Shown here: one piece after another, positions 1-9,024 of the stretch
Layout: each line of letters begins with the position of its first letter
Numbering within the stretch: position 1 is the first letter of the stretch
Assembly (NCBI RefSeq): GCF_002741055.1
Contig: NZ_CP016809.1
Span: 3,822,501 to 3,886,500 of the forward strand
Reading direction: 5' to 3'
DNA: 64,000 nt
Source: Paenibacillus ihbetae
GTDB taxonomy: Bacteria > Bacillota > Bacilli > Paenibacillales > Paenibacillaceae
Program-made: the position numbers and the translations under genes
The notes under the pieces: generated by a model
The model's input: the letters and a program-made list of their open reading frames with translations, nothing else
Databases searched by the model: none
What the model was told of the DNA's origin: nothing

Positions 1-1260
1 CAGCCCTTTTATTATATTTCGATCCTATTCGTAATGCTGCTCTACCGGAGGCAGGTACTCCTGGAGCGTAAGCTGTTTCATGTACGCCTGCATTCCTGGG
101 GATTGCAGACCTGGCGGACGTTTCTCGGCGGATTGCTGGCAGGGCTTGCGGTGTCTGTCGCTGTCGCCTTCCTGGGGGTAAGCCTAAGCCTGGGGGCGAT
201 TATCTGCATCTGGGTCACCTCATTGATCTTGATGCTGTTTCATATCCGGTATTTGTGCTTTGCTTATTCCATCGGACTGCTTGGCATTCTCCAGTTCGTG
301 TTAAGCTGGTTTCCGAATCTGGCAGCGGAGGGCTGGGTCCATACGGTGCTGTCCACCATCCGCAGTCTGGATATTCCTGCCCTGCTGGCGCTGGCCGCCG
401 TGCTGCATTTCGCCGAAGCCGTTCTGGTCAAGCTGCAGGGGTCAGGCTTTGCGACGCCGCTGTTCCTGGAAGGGAAGCGGGGCAAGCTGGTCGGCGGCTA
501 TCATATGCAGAGCTTCTGGCCGCTGCCGTTGTTCATGCTCGTTCCTGCCGCCGGCGGAGGGGCCGTGCTTCCGTGGACGCCGTTCTTTGGCGGGGATGCG
601 TGGAGCGGCGGATTTATGATGATGGCGCTGCCGGTCGTCATCGGCTTCGGCGAGATGACGCAGAGCATGCTGCCCAAGGAGAAGGCGGCGATCACCTCCA
701 AGCGGCTGATCATTTACGCCGCGGTCGTGCTCGCATTGAGCATGCTTGCCGAATGGTGGTCGCCGCTGTCCCTGATTGCGGCATTGGCCGCTCTGCTGCT
801 GCATGAAGGATTGGTATGGTACAGCCGGTATGAAGAGCAGCAGCGCAGTCCGGTATTTGTGCATCCCGTACGCGGATTACGCGTGCTGGCTGTTCTGCCG
901 GATAGCCCGGCCCATGAGCTTGGCATTCAGCCGGGTGAGACGATTCTGAAGGTGAATGGGATCCTGGTTCACAGCAAAGAGCAGCTTCACGGCGCCCTCC
1001 GGCAGAACCCGGCTTTTTGCAAGCTGGAGGTTCGGAACCATCAGGGCGAAAGCAAGTTTTTGCAGCGCGCCATCTATGCCGGGGACCATCATCAGCTGGG
1101 AGCGATCGTAGCCCCGGATCCGCGCGATGGCATTGCCGCCCGATTGAAGCCGGTAAGTCTTATTACGCTGCTGGCGAACAAGCTGCATGTCCAAAAGTTT
1201 CGCAAGGATCCGGCGGGCGAGAAGGCTCGCCGATCGGAAGAAGCGGGATTTCCTTCATAA
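1..1260 (+). CDS. minJ: MinJ-like PDZ-domain membrane protein (5' end outside window)
   Basis: The reading frame is open from base 1, so the start lies upstream; 419 residues are visible. The N-terminal two thirds is strongly hydrophobic with many membrane segments, among them a Gly-rich stretch ending near base 650. A PDZ domain follows (about bases 870-1100), with the carboxylate-binding region near VLPDSPAHELGI and the GETILKVNG strand. A short basic cytoplasmic tail ends the protein. Multi-pass membrane plus C-terminal PDZ is the architecture of B. subtilis MinJ (YvjD), which links DivIVA to MinCD at division sites. In Bacillus minJ also lies a few genes from uvrB-uvrA, as here. Family assignment comes from architecture and synteny; another PDZ membrane protein is possible. 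Confidence 0.7.
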   Translation, partial: QPFYYISILFVMLLYRRQVLLERKLFHVRLHSWGLQTWRTFLGGLLAGLAVSVAVAFLGVSLSLGAIICIWVTSLILMLFHIRYLCFAYSIGLLGILQFVLSWFPNLAAEGWVHTVLSTIRSLDIPALLALAAVLHFAEAVLVKLQGSGFATPLFLEGKRGKLVGGYHMQSFWPLPLFMLVPAAGGGAVLPWTPFFGGDAWSGGFMMMALPVVIGFGEMTQSMLPKEKAAITSKRLIIYAAVVLALSMLAEWWSPLSLIAALAALLLHEGLVWYSRYEEQQRSPVFVHPVRGLRVLAVLPDSPAHELGIQPGETILKVNGILVHSKEQLHGALRQNPAFCKLEVRNHQGESKFLQRAIYAGDHHQLGAIVAPDPRDGIAARLKPVSLITLLANKLHVQKFRKDPAGEKARRSEEAGFPS

Positions 1261-1401
1261 ATGGGAATGACGGTGCTTGTCGAAGGGACAAGCATCGTTT
1301 TTTTTCATTTCAGGGTGTACTTCAAGTTACTTGCAACTTAATGGAAGCCATGTGCGTCTGTATCCACAAATAGCCGGTGAAGGCGTAGAGGGGGAAATGA
1401 A

Positions 1402-2529
1402 GTGGCTTCATTATCTAAAGCAGCTGTGATCTGGACGGTTGTGGCCGCAGGGGTGCTATCGATCATAGGATGTGAGCCGGGAGAATCATCTTCCCCGCCG
1501 AAGACAGCGTACGAAGCCCCGCGGGATCCGGCAAAGGGGTTTGCCGCGAGCCATGCAGACACGAGAGATGCCGAAACTGCGGCAGGGCCGGAGGAAGCGG
1601 TCGTTTATGAAGGGCTGGTAGCCGGAAAAAATACGATCTTGGGCACGAATAAGATCAAATACCGCATTCTGATCCTTCGCAAGGTCGATGAACAGACAGC
1701 AGTGAACGGCATGCAGCGCGATCTGGAGCAGCTGGCGATAGCTTCAAATGGAGCGTGGTATGAGGTGAGTCGGGAGCAGTTTGATCTCATCCGGCGCGGG
1801 CAGCGCGTAAAGGTGGTATCGACGAACGAGCAGCTGGATATGCGTCCACCCGTTCGCGCGGCACAAACCGTGGATATTCTGCAGGAACCGGAAGAACCGT
1901 TCCATTTTAAATTTCTGGATGATGTCATAACGGGTACGGTTCGTTCACTGGACGCCAATCAAAGGCGGATCGAGCTGGACATTTCGGCGTGGGTGAACCG
2001 GGATAAGAAGGGTGCTATTGAAGACATCGGGCACGTGATAAGGGTGAATATCGATGAAGAGACGGTGCTGCGTGACGAGCAGGAGAGAAAGCTGAAGCTG
2101 TCCTTCATCAAGACTGGAGATAAACTGAATGTTGTGCCGGCGGGAGGAAGCTACCGGTATGACCGGGATGGCGGCCAACAGCCTTTGCGGGCAGATCGGA
2201 TCATAAGGCTGGAGCAGACGCGGAAGGAAAAGCTCCGGAGGTTGATTGCCCAAGGACCGGGCGGAATCCATACGGTCCTGATGGATCAAGCGGGAAGTGA
2301 CGCAAGCGAGCAATGGGATGAGCTTGCGGCACAAGTGCCTGGAGCTTTATATGGCGGTTATTCCGCCATCGAATACCGTGAGGGAGATACTGTCGATTAT
2401 AAGCTGGAGCTCGGACTCGATAGATTGCTGGCCTATCTCGTGTTCGACCGCGAAGACCTGCTCTTTCGTACCGAATCGGTGAAAGAGCTGCAGCGCTGGT
2501 TCAATCTGAGAGCTGCCGAGCAGCGCTGA
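1402..2529 (+). CDS. Putative lipoprotein of unknown function
   Basis: I do not recognise a family. The 375-residue product has a hydrophobic N-terminus ending in the lipobox-like LSIIGC (Cys24), followed by a Ser/Pro-rich linker, so it is probably a membrane-anchored lipoprotein on the outer face. The rest is polar, mostly beta-strand and helix mixture, with a central part (about residues 70-260) rich in Val/Arg/Asp. The GTG start at 1402 is preferred because GAGGGGG sits 7 bases upstream. It stands alone between the MinJ-like gene and a convergent response regulator, and a perfect 15-bp inverted repeat follows its stop codon. Confidence 0.75.
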   Translation: MASLSKAAVIWTVVAAGVLSIIGCEPGESSSPPKTAYEAPRDPAKGFAASHADTRDAETAAGPEEAVVYEGLVAGKNTILGTNKIKYRILILRKVDEQTAVNGMQRDLEQLAIASNGAWYEVSREQFDLIRRGQRVKVVSTNEQLDMRPPVRAAQTVDILQEPEEPFHFKFLDDVITGTVRSLDANQRRIELDISAWVNRDKKGAIEDIGHVIRVNIDEETVLRDEQERKLKLSFIKTGDKLNVVPAGGSYRYDRDGGQQPLRADRIIRLEQTRKEKLRRLIAQGPGGIHTVLMDQAGSDASEQWDELAAQVPGALYGGYSAIEYREGDTVDYKLELGLDRLLAYLVFDREDLLFRTESVKELQRWFNLRAAEQR

Positions 2530-2569
2530 AGCATAGAGATGCGTAACCCAACATAACCGTATCATAACC

Positions 2570-2622
2570 AAGGCCTGCAAAGCGCGGCTTTCCATGAAGG
2601 AAGACTCCGCTTTGCAGGCCTT
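2570..2622. terminator. Bidirectional hairpin between convergent genes
   Basis: Perfect 15-bp arms (2570-2584 AAGGCCTGCAAAGCG and 2608-2622) enclose a 23-nt loop between the lipoprotein gene and the oppositely oriented response regulator gene. Its place and symmetry suggest transcription termination from both sides. The T-tract is short on both strands. Confidence 0.7.
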
Positions 2623-2646
2623 ATTGACGGTTAAATCGATCATTAG

Positions 2647-3300
2647 TCAGCTCTGAACTTTCTTCAAATAAAAGATCGCAATTTGCGTCCGGTCGCGCAG
2701 ACTGAGCTTGCCCAAAATATCGGTCACGTAATTCTTGACGGTGCCCTCGCTCAGGTACAGCCGGCCGGCAATCTCCTTGTTGGACAGGCCGTCGGCAATG
2801 AGGGTAACAATGTTGCATTCCGCCGGCGTCAAACCAAACGCCTCCAGCCTGGCCGGCGTCTGGGGAGCGGGCTGCGCGGCAGGGCGGAGCATCCCGGTCA
2901 GCTTGCGGGCAATATCGGGATGAATCAGCATATTGCCGTCATGGACGGTTTTGATGCCCTGGATAATGCGGTCGGGCGGGATGTTCTTGAGCAGATAGCC
3001 GCTTGCCCCGTTTCGCAAAGCCTCCGCAATATAATCCTCATCATCAAACGTGGTCAGCATCAGCACCCGGATGTCGGGGTATTTCTCCCGGATGCGCAAG
3101 GTGCCCTCGACGCCGTCGCACACCGGCATGCGGATATCCATCAGCACGACGTCGGCAGCCAGGCCGTCTTCCAGCAAGGCGAGCGCCTCCCCGCCGTGAG
3201 CCGCTGCTCCGGTTACTTCGATATCCGGATCCATCCCTACGAGCAGCTTCAAGCTCTCCCGAATGAACGGGTCATCATCGACAATCAGTACGGAAATCAT
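2647..3300 (-). CDS. NarL/LuxR-type response regulator (LnrK/YfiK-like)
   Basis: The 217-residue protein has an N-terminal receiver domain (about 1-120) with the acidic pocket Asp8-Asp10, phospho-acceptor Asp55 in VLMDIRMP and the conserved Lys in GYLLKN. A LuxR-type helix-turn-helix follows (about 150-213, NKEIAGRLYLSEGTVKNYV). It would bind DNA after phosphorylation by the kinase encoded just upstream on the same strand (3352-4515). The pair faces away from a three-gene ABC exporter, an arrangement matching BceRS/Lnr-like envelope-stress modules. Its likely target is that exporter's promoter, which carries a GTCACC-N6-GGTGAC dyad. Confidence 0.92.
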   Translation of the reverse strand: MISVLIVDDDPFIRESLKLLVGMDPDIEVTGAAAHGGEALALLEDGLAADVVLMDIRMPVCDGVEGTLRIREKYPDIRVLMLTTFDDEDYIAEALRNGASGYLLKNIPPDRIIQGIKTVHDGNMLIHPDIARKLTGMLRPAAQPAPQTPARLEAFGLTPAECNIVTLIADGLSNKEIAGRLYLSEGTVKNYVTDILGKLSLRDRTQIAIFYLKKVQS

Positions 3301-3351
3301 GTAAGCACTACCTTTTCGTTAAATTTGACGCTTGTTCCTTCATCGATACAT

Positions 3352-4515
3352 TTATACGATCTCACGCTTTCGGTAAACCGGCAGCCGGGTGATCACGGTA
3401 AACGGAGCGTTTTGCTGCACCGTAAGCGTTCCGCCAACGACCTTGGTTCGCTCCAGCATGCCGCTGAAGCCGATGCCCTGCCTGCCTCGGCCCGGCTCCG
3501 CTCCATCGGCCGGCTCCGGCACTTTGCCGTTGTTGCAGACCTCCATGCGAACCTCATCTTCCCCGTAATGCAGGTAAATGCGGACATGGGTGGCTCCCCC
3601 GTGGCGGAGGGCATTCGTGATCGCCTCGCGGGCGTTTTTATATAATACCACCTGCTGGCTCGGATAGAGCGGATAAGGCATTCCTTGCAGCTCAAGCTCG
3701 GTCTCGATGCCGGTCTCCTTCCCGGTCTCCTCAAGGAGCCGGTCCAGGGAGTAATCATCGGCCATGCGCCGATGCGGGCTCATCTGCTTAACGGCCGAAC
3801 GCAGCTGCTCCATGCTGTCCCCCAGCTGATCCCGGATCTGGTGCAGCAGCTCCATGCCGCGGGCGGAATCGCGGGGGACGGTATGGACGGCTGCCTCCAT
3901 CATCATTTTGATGCGGATCAGCCGGTGGCCGATATCATCATGCAGCTGGCGGGAGATCCGGTTCCGTTCCTCGGCTTGCGCCGCCCGTTCCACCTGGTGC
4001 GCGAATTGCAGCAGCTGTCTGCCCGCTTCATCCTGCTGGAAATGCAGCCGCTTGAGCTCATCGTACAGCTTGATGTGATCGGCTTGTTTTTCAAACAGCT
4101 GATGGATTTGGCCGAAAGCCGCCGCGAAGAACAAAAATAACAAATTGGCCGTTGTCGTCAAGAGCGGATCCCAGCCGGCAATGGCGATGTTCAGCAGCCC
4201 GAGGTGAGCGAACGCAAACCACCACCGCCAGGAACGCTCCAGCAGGGGCAGATAGACACACATCGTCGACATGGACAAGAACACCATCATGAATCCGTAT
4301 TGATGGCACAGCCACAAGGATAACGCGATTTCAACCACCGCAGCCGCCTTGGCCGCGGACGGGGTGGGCAGGAAACGGCTCAGCACCGTCACCGCGATAA
4401 ACAGGAGGACGAACACCATATATTCCCCGTAGTCATCCAGCTGCTGAAGGAACATATCGGCCGCGGCCGGAAGGAGAATCAAGCCGTAACGAAGATAAGC
4501 GAGAGGAGAAGACAT
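3352..4515 (-). CDS. Membrane sensor histidine kinase, HisKA_3 type (LnrJ/YfiJ-like)
   Basis: The 387-residue protein begins with about five predicted membrane helices (residues 1-135) and almost no extracellular loop, typical of intramembrane-sensing kinases. A short coiled linker leads to the dimerisation/phospho-acceptor segment ERNRISRQLHDDIGHRL with His192. The C-terminal ATPase domain shows the N-box (around NAREAITNALRHG) and the glycine-rich GRGRQGIGFSGM. It should phosphorylate the downstream response regulator. The gap between the two genes is 51 bp. Divergent transcription from the ABC exporter genes suggests it senses a compound, perhaps a membrane-active antibiotic, that the exporter removes; the ligand is unknown. 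Confidence 0.9.
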   Translation of the reverse strand: MSSPLAYLRYGLILLPAAADMFLQQLDDYGEYMVFVLLFIAVTVLSRFLPTPSAAKAAAVVEIALSLWLCHQYGFMMVFLSMSTMCVYLPLLERSWRWWFAFAHLGLLNIAIAGWDPLLTTTANLLFLFFAAAFGQIHQLFEKQADHIKLYDELKRLHFQQDEAGRQLLQFAHQVERAAQAEERNRISRQLHDDIGHRLIRIKMMMEAAVHTVPRDSARGMELLHQIRDQLGDSMEQLRSAVKQMSPHRRMADDYSLDRLLEETGKETGIETELELQGMPYPLYPSQQVVLYKNAREAITNALRHGGATHVRIYLHYGEDEVRMEVCNNGKVPEPADGAEPGRGRQGIGFSGMLERTKVVGGTLTVQQNAPFTVITRLPVYRKREIV

Positions 4516-4610
4516 GGGCGATCAGCAACCTTTTTCATAAACTAATATCTTCCGGTCGATCAGTGGCTTCATTATATCACAGGACATCCGAACGCAAGGA
4601 GATGACTTTG

Positions 4611-4628
4611 GTCACCCCGTAAGGTGAC
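4611..4628. promoter_or_regulatory. Dyad operator candidate in divergent kinase/exporter promoter region
   Basis: GTCACC (4611-4616) and GGTGAC (4623-4628) form a perfect 6-bp inverted repeat with a 6-bp spacer, in the 183-bp region between the kinase gene and the ABC genes. Downstream, TTGTATACAA (4656-4665) is a second perfect palindrome overlapping a possible -10 element (TACAAT, 4661-4666). The first dyad is a plausible binding site for the adjacent LuxR-type regulator; this is inferred from position only. Confidence 0.5.
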
Positions 4629-4698
4629 TTACTCTACCTGAAAGGAACGACGAACTTGTATACAATGAATGTCAGAAAGCTGAAATGAGGAAACGGAG

Positions 4699-5646
4699 AT
4701 GGTACGTATGGCGGTCTTTCTGGAAATGAAAGATGTCGTGAAACGATATGGAAGCAAGCTGTCGGTGGATCACCTGAATCTCGAGGTGCAGGAGGGGGAA
4801 ATCTTCGGACTGCTCGGCCCGAACGGGGCTGGCAAAAGCACGTCCATCAGCATGATCTGCGGCCTGCTGCCGAAGGATCAAGGGAGCATCAAAGTCGATG
4901 GCATATCGATTGAAGATCAGCCGCTTGAGGTGAAGCGAAGAATCGGATTGGTTCCGCAGGATCTCGCCTTGTACGAGCAAATGTCGGCGATGGACAACGT
5001 TGCCTTTTTTGCAAAATTGTACGGACTTCGGGGACAGCAGCTGAAGGAAAGGGTGGAGGAGGCATTAACGTTCGTCGGACTGCAGGATCGGGCCAAGGAC
5101 CGGCCGTCGACCTTTTCCGGCGGGATGAAGCGAAGGCTGAACATCGCCTGCTCGATTACCCATCGTCCGAAGCTCATCATCATGGATGAACCGACGGTCG
5201 GCATCGATCCGCAGTCGCGCAACCATATCCTTGAATCTGTCCGGACGTTGAATGAGATGGGCTCGACGGTCATTTATACCAGCCATTATATGGAGGAGGT
5301 TGCCGCGATCAGCGATCGGGTGGCCATTATGGACCAAGGCCATGTCATCGCCTGCGGTACGCAGCAGGAGCTGCGGGCTAGGGTGGCTCAAGAGGAGCGC
5401 ATTATCCTCACGGCAGACGGGATCACGGAGGAGCTTATCCAGGAGATGAAGCTTCATCCGCGCGTCGGGCGCGTTACGCAATATGATCATCGGCTGGAGA
5501 TTTATGTTCCATCGGCGCAAGAGGAGCTGCAGGATATTCTGTTCATTTGCGGCAAGCACGGCACGACGCTCCGATCGCTGCAGTGCGAGGAGCCTGACTT
5601 GGAGACACTGTTTCTCAGCCTGACCGGACGGAAGCTGCGGGACTGA
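4699..5646 (+). CDS. ABC transporter ATPase (LnrL-like)
   Basis: The 315-residue protein has all nucleotide-binding motifs: Walker A GPNGAGKST (residues 40-48), Q-loop PQD, signature SGGMK (about 140) and Walker B LIIMDEP (159-165) with a following switch His in YTSHYMEE. A C-terminal extension of about 90 residues resembles that of antibiotic-export ATPases of the DrrA/CcmA type. It should power export through the two permeases encoded next. Two ATGs are possible: 4699 with GAGG at 4687, or 4708 with CGGAG at 4694, which has better spacing. It is the first gene of a three-gene operon resembling B. subtilis lnrLMN. Confidence 0.92.
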   Translation: MVRMAVFLEMKDVVKRYGSKLSVDHLNLEVQEGEIFGLLGPNGAGKSTSISMICGLLPKDQGSIKVDGISIEDQPLEVKRRIGLVPQDLALYEQMSAMDNVAFFAKLYGLRGQQLKERVEEALTFVGLQDRAKDRPSTFSGGMKRRLNIACSITHRPKLIIMDEPTVGIDPQSRNHILESVRTLNEMGSTVIYTSHYMEEVAAISDRVAIMDQGHVIACGTQQELRARVAQEERIILTADGITEELIQEMKLHPRVGRVTQYDHRLEIYVPSAQEELQDILFICGKHGTTLRSLQCEEPDLETLFLSLTGRKLRD

Positions 5647-5689
5647 ACAGGCCGGAGGTCTCCGGATACATGAAGGGAGAAAACAAACC

Positions 5690-6868
5690 ATGAACACTGC
5701 GATTATCGCCTGGTTTGAGCTCAAGCGAATGGCTACGAGCCGGACCGTGCTGATCAATCAATTTTTGCTGCCGCTTATACTGATCTTTATATTAGGTAAC
5801 GCGCTATCCGGCTGGTTCGGCAACGAAGAGGAATTTGAGCAGCCGCCGGTGAATGTGGGCTTCATATTGCCCGAAGGGCAGGGGGAGCTTCCTGCAATCA
5901 TGCAGGGACTCGTGAATGGGCCGGAAATTCAGGATATTGTTATCCAGCACATCCTATCGAATCGCGAGGAGGGGGTAGGAAAGCTCCGCCGGGGAGAGCT
6001 GGATTATGCGGTTGTGATCCCGGAAGCGTTCGACGAGCGGATGGGAAGGGGAGAAGCGGTGAAGCTGGAGCTGCTTCCCGGCAGAGACCATAATCTGAAT
6101 CTCGTGGCGGATACCGTCTTTACAACATTTATGGCGGACGCGAATCATAAACAGGCGGAGGCGATCGTGTTCGGCGGCGCGCCGCCGTTGGCGGTACCCG
6201 CCTCGGCATCAGATGGAGAAGAAGGCGGAGCCAGCGTGGAGGTTGGACAATTGAGCGAAAAGGGCGGGTCTTATTCTGCCGCTCAATACTATGCGGCTTC
6301 CATGCTGGTCATGTTTCTGCTGTATTCGGGCCTGATGGCAAGCAGCAGCCTGCTGGGCGAGCGGGAGAGCCGGACCCTGCACCGGCTGCAAAGTGCACCG
6401 GTATCCCCCGGCTCGATTTTTGCCGGCAAAATCATTGGATGCAGTCTGATCACGTTTGGGAAAGCCGCTGTCATTGTGCTTGGTTCGATGTGGCTTTATG
6501 GCGTGAAGTGGGGAGGGCATCCGCTCTTGTTGATCACGGTATGTGTCCTTCTCACCCTGTCGTCCATGACGATTGCTGCGCTCATTACGTTCGTGTCCCG
6601 GACGGCGGCCGGAGCCAGGGGCTTGATGCAGGCCCTGGTCATCGCCATGACGTTTGTCAGCGGAGGCTTTATGCCGCTGCCGGTGGAGTTTTTTCAGAAG
6701 ATCGCAGCCTTTACGGTCAACCACTGGGCGATGCAGAGCATGCTGCGGATGATGCTGGACAGCGAGACCGGCCTCGTCCTCTCCTGCATCGGGATGCTGG
6801 CGCTCATAACGGCCGTGCTTTCGGCCTTTGCCATGATCACGTACCGAAAGGTGGGATACCATGCCTAG
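5690..6868 (+). CDS. ABC-2 type permease (LnrM-like)
   Basis: The 392-residue protein has one N-terminal membrane helix, a large extracytoplasmic domain (about residues 40-200) and five or so C-terminal helices, the standard ABC2_membrane_3 layout of YhgE/LnrM-type exporters. The GEREsRTLHRLQSAPVSP segment after the second helix is the typical cytoplasmic coupling region. GAAGGGAG precedes the ATG. The gene follows the ATPase by 43 bp and overlaps the second permease by 8 bp, so the two permeases are probably made in equal amounts and form a heterodimer. Confidence 0.88.
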   Translation: MNTAIIAWFELKRMATSRTVLINQFLLPLILIFILGNALSGWFGNEEEFEQPPVNVGFILPEGQGELPAIMQGLVNGPEIQDIVIQHILSNREEGVGKLRRGELDYAVVIPEAFDERMGRGEAVKLELLPGRDHNLNLVADTVFTTFMADANHKQAEAIVFGGAPPLAVPASASDGEEGGASVEVGQLSEKGGSYSAAQYYAASMLVMFLLYSGLMASSSLLGERESRTLHRLQSAPVSPGSIFAGKIIGCSLITFGKAAVIVLGSMWLYGVKWGGHPLLLITVCVLLTLSSMTIAALITFVSRTAAGARGLMQALVIAMTFVSGGFMPLPVEFFQKIAAFTVNHWAMQSMLRMMLDSETGLVLSCIGMLALITAVLSAFAMITYRKVGYHA

Positions 6869-8024
6869 CTTGATTATCGCCTGGAATATGGTGAAACGGA
6901 CGCTTGGGCGGAGACGGGGCTGGATTGTCTTTGTCCTGGTGCCCTGCGTCGTCGTCACGCTGACGGTGTTTCTGCTGGGCAGGACGACGGCAGCCGGCAT
7001 TATTGTCTCCTATATAAATGAGGACGAAGGTCCTGCAGGGAAATACTTGATGGAGCAGCTGCAGCAAAGCGGACAATATGTGCTGAAGGAGTCGGCTTCC
7101 GAGGAGGTGCTGCGCGAGGAGCTGCTTCAGAATAAAAGCACGGTCGGCGTTTATGTCCCCCGGAACTTCAGCGATGGAATCATGGAAGGGGGATCGCCGA
7201 GCGTCAAGGTGTATGAAGTATCAACGTCGGAAGCATCGGTCATGATCCGCATGACCGCCGACTCTACGGTTAAGCGTCTGAACGGGTCGGCCGCGGCAAT
7301 CCGGGAAATGTCTGACTCGGGTGCCGATCGCGTGCAAGCGCTGAGCCAGGTGCTGGAGCAATCCGCCAAGAAGCGGGTGGATACGCAAGTCACGGATCTG
7401 AACCTGTACGCCAAGCCGGGCTTGTCGAATGTGACGGGATTTACGCTTATGTTCATGATGACCCTGATTTCGAGCGTCGTGGCGATGATCTTGGACGACC
7501 GGAGGCAGCGCACGCTGTCGCGGATGTATACGGCACCGGTCCGGGCATACGAGATCGCGCTCGGTAACTTTCTGGGCAGCCTTGTCGTCGGTTCGCTGCA
7601 GGTAATCATCGTGCTTCTGCTCAGCCGGTATGTGCTGCGTTACGAGTACGGCATTCCGTTCATGCTGCATTTTCTTATCCTGATGGCCTTCATGCTGGTG
7701 TCGCTCGGGCTTGCCAGCACGATCGCGGGACTCATCCGCAACGATCAGAATGCCGCGATGATCAATTCCATGATCGTTACGCCGAGCTGCATGCTGGGCG
7801 GCTGCTTCTGGCCGCTGGCCATTATGCCGGAGTTCATGCAGAAGCTCGCCAACTTTATTCCGCAAAAGTGGGCGATTGAAGCGGTGGAGATCGCCGCGAC
7901 CGGCGGCACGCTCGCTGATATCAGCCTGCCGCTCGCGGTCCTCGGCTTGATGGCGATCATTTTGCTCGCCGTGGGCTCTGCCGTTCTTCGGCCAAGCGAG
8001 AGCGGGACAGGAACCGCCGCTTAG
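6861..8024 (+). CDS. ABC-2 type permease (LnrN-like)
   Basis: This 387-residue paralogue of the preceding permease has the same plan: one N-terminal helix, an extracytoplasmic domain to about residue 190, then five helices with the coupling segment DDRRQRTLSRMYTAPV. It starts inside the 3' end of its partner (8-bp overlap), indicating translational coupling. With the ATPase it forms a putative drug or lipid-active peptide/polyene exporter. The substrate cannot be deduced; resistance to linearmycin-like compounds is a guess from the B. subtilis parallel. Confidence 0.87.
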   Translation: MPSLIIAWNMVKRTLGRRRGWIVFVLVPCVVVTLTVFLLGRTTAAGIIVSYINEDEGPAGKYLMEQLQQSGQYVLKESASEEVLREELLQNKSTVGVYVPRNFSDGIMEGGSPSVKVYEVSTSEASVMIRMTADSTVKRLNGSAAAIREMSDSGADRVQALSQVLEQSAKKRVDTQVTDLNLYAKPGLSNVTGFTLMFMMTLISSVVAMILDDRRQRTLSRMYTAPVRAYEIALGNFLGSLVVGSLQVIIVLLLSRYVLRYEYGIPFMLHFLILMAFMLVSLGLASTIAGLIRNDQNAAMINSMIVTPSCMLGGCFWPLAIMPEFMQKLANFIPQKWAIEAVEIAATGGTLADISLPLAVLGLMAIILLAVGSAVLRPSESGTGTAA

Positions 8025-8092
8025 AGCGGGTTCTTGTAATGATTCATCTAGTCGAGCTTCGTTGACGAGTACCGATCATGATAGCTAGTAAA

Positions 8093-8131
8093 ATCAAAGG
8101 CCAGACCGCAACCTGCGGCCTGGCCTTTGAT
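8093..8131. terminator. Hairpin between ABC operon and stator operon
   Basis: AAAGGCCAG-ACCGC and GCGGC-CTGGCCTTT form a stem of about 14 bp with one mismatch and a 4-5-nt loop, extended by outer ATC/GAT pairs. It lies between two convergent operons and is followed on the minus strand by a T-rich tail, so it probably ends the motB transcript and may act in both directions. Confidence 0.7.
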
Positions 8132-8211
8132 GATGATGTGAAAGGCGGCGCTTTACCGGCAGCTCGCCAGATTGGAATGCCGCGCTGACGTCGAGAGCCG
8201 GGGTCTGGCTG

Positions 8212-9024
8212 CTACTGGCGAAGCTGTCGCAGCACGGTGATCTCGACCCGGCGGTTTTTCTGTCGGCCTTCAGGAGTGGCGTTATCCGCAGCCGGTCTTG
8301 TATCCGCATATCCCGCATACTGGAAGTCCGCAGGATCGAGCCCCTCCTTCTCCAGGAAGAATCGGAGCACCGACATGGCGCGTGCGCCGGAAAGCTCCCA
8401 ATTATCCTTGTAGATGGAGCCGCGTCCGATCGGGACATCGTCCGTATGGCCTTCGATGCTGACGGTGGAATCCAAATCCTCGAACAGGCTCGCCAGCTTG
8501 CCGAGCACGGGAGCGGCGCCCGGCTTCAATTCCGCCCGGCCGACATCGAACAGGAACCGGTCGCTGAGCGTAATGGCGATTCCCTGGGGCTCGTCCGAGA
8601 TGAAAATCTCGTCCTCGAGCTGGTTGTCCTTTACATATTGCTGAATGAGTCCCATGAAGCTCGCCAGCTCCTCCTCCTGAGCCCGGAAGGCCAGCTCACG
8701 CTCGCTTAACGGCCCGGCGTCTTCGGCATCATCGCTGCTGTCTTCCTCAGCCTTGGAAGGAGGGTTCTTGTGGTTCTCCGTATCGGCCGTGCCGGTGATG
8801 CCGGAGCCCATCTCCAGAATGCTGTCCCCGCTCTGAAAGGTGGCCTGCAGCGACTCGGTGACCAATTGATATTTTTCCGGATCCAAACGGCTCATCCCGT
8901 ACATGACGACAAAAAATATCAGCAGCAGCGTAATCAGATCCGCATAGGTGATCATCCAGCGGTCGCGCTGATCGCCGCCCGCCTGCGGACGGTAGCGCCG
9001 CCTCCGTCTATTCGGTCCACTCAT
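8212..9024 (-). CDS. motB: Flagellar stator protein MotB/MotS family
   Basis: A basic N-terminus is followed by a single membrane helix containing the ion-carrying Asp29 (RWMITYADLITLLLIFF). A linker with an acidic low-complexity patch comes next, then an OmpA/MotB peptidoglycan-binding domain with the hallmark GHTDD, NWELS..RA and NRRVEI motifs. The protein would anchor the stator to the wall and conduct ions with MotA. ATG 9024 is preferred over an upstream ATG at 9051 because AAGGGGG lies at the right distance; this gives 270 residues and a 17-bp overlap with motA. Whether protons or sodium ions drive it is not settled by the sequence; the helix looks somewhat closer to MotS. Confidence 0.9.
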   Translation of the reverse strand: MSGPNRRRRRYRPQAGGDQRDRWMITYADLITLLLIFFVVMYGMSRLDPEKYQLVTESLQATFQSGDSILEMGSGITGTADTENHKNPPSKAEEDSSDDAEDAGPLSERELAFRAQEEELASFMGLIQQYVKDNQLEDEIFISDEPQGIAITLSDRFLFDVGRAELKPGAAPVLGKLASLFEDLDSTVSIEGHTDDVPIGRGSIYKDNWELSGARAMSVLRFFLEKEGLDPADFQYAGYADTRPAADNATPEGRQKNRRVEITVLRQLRQ

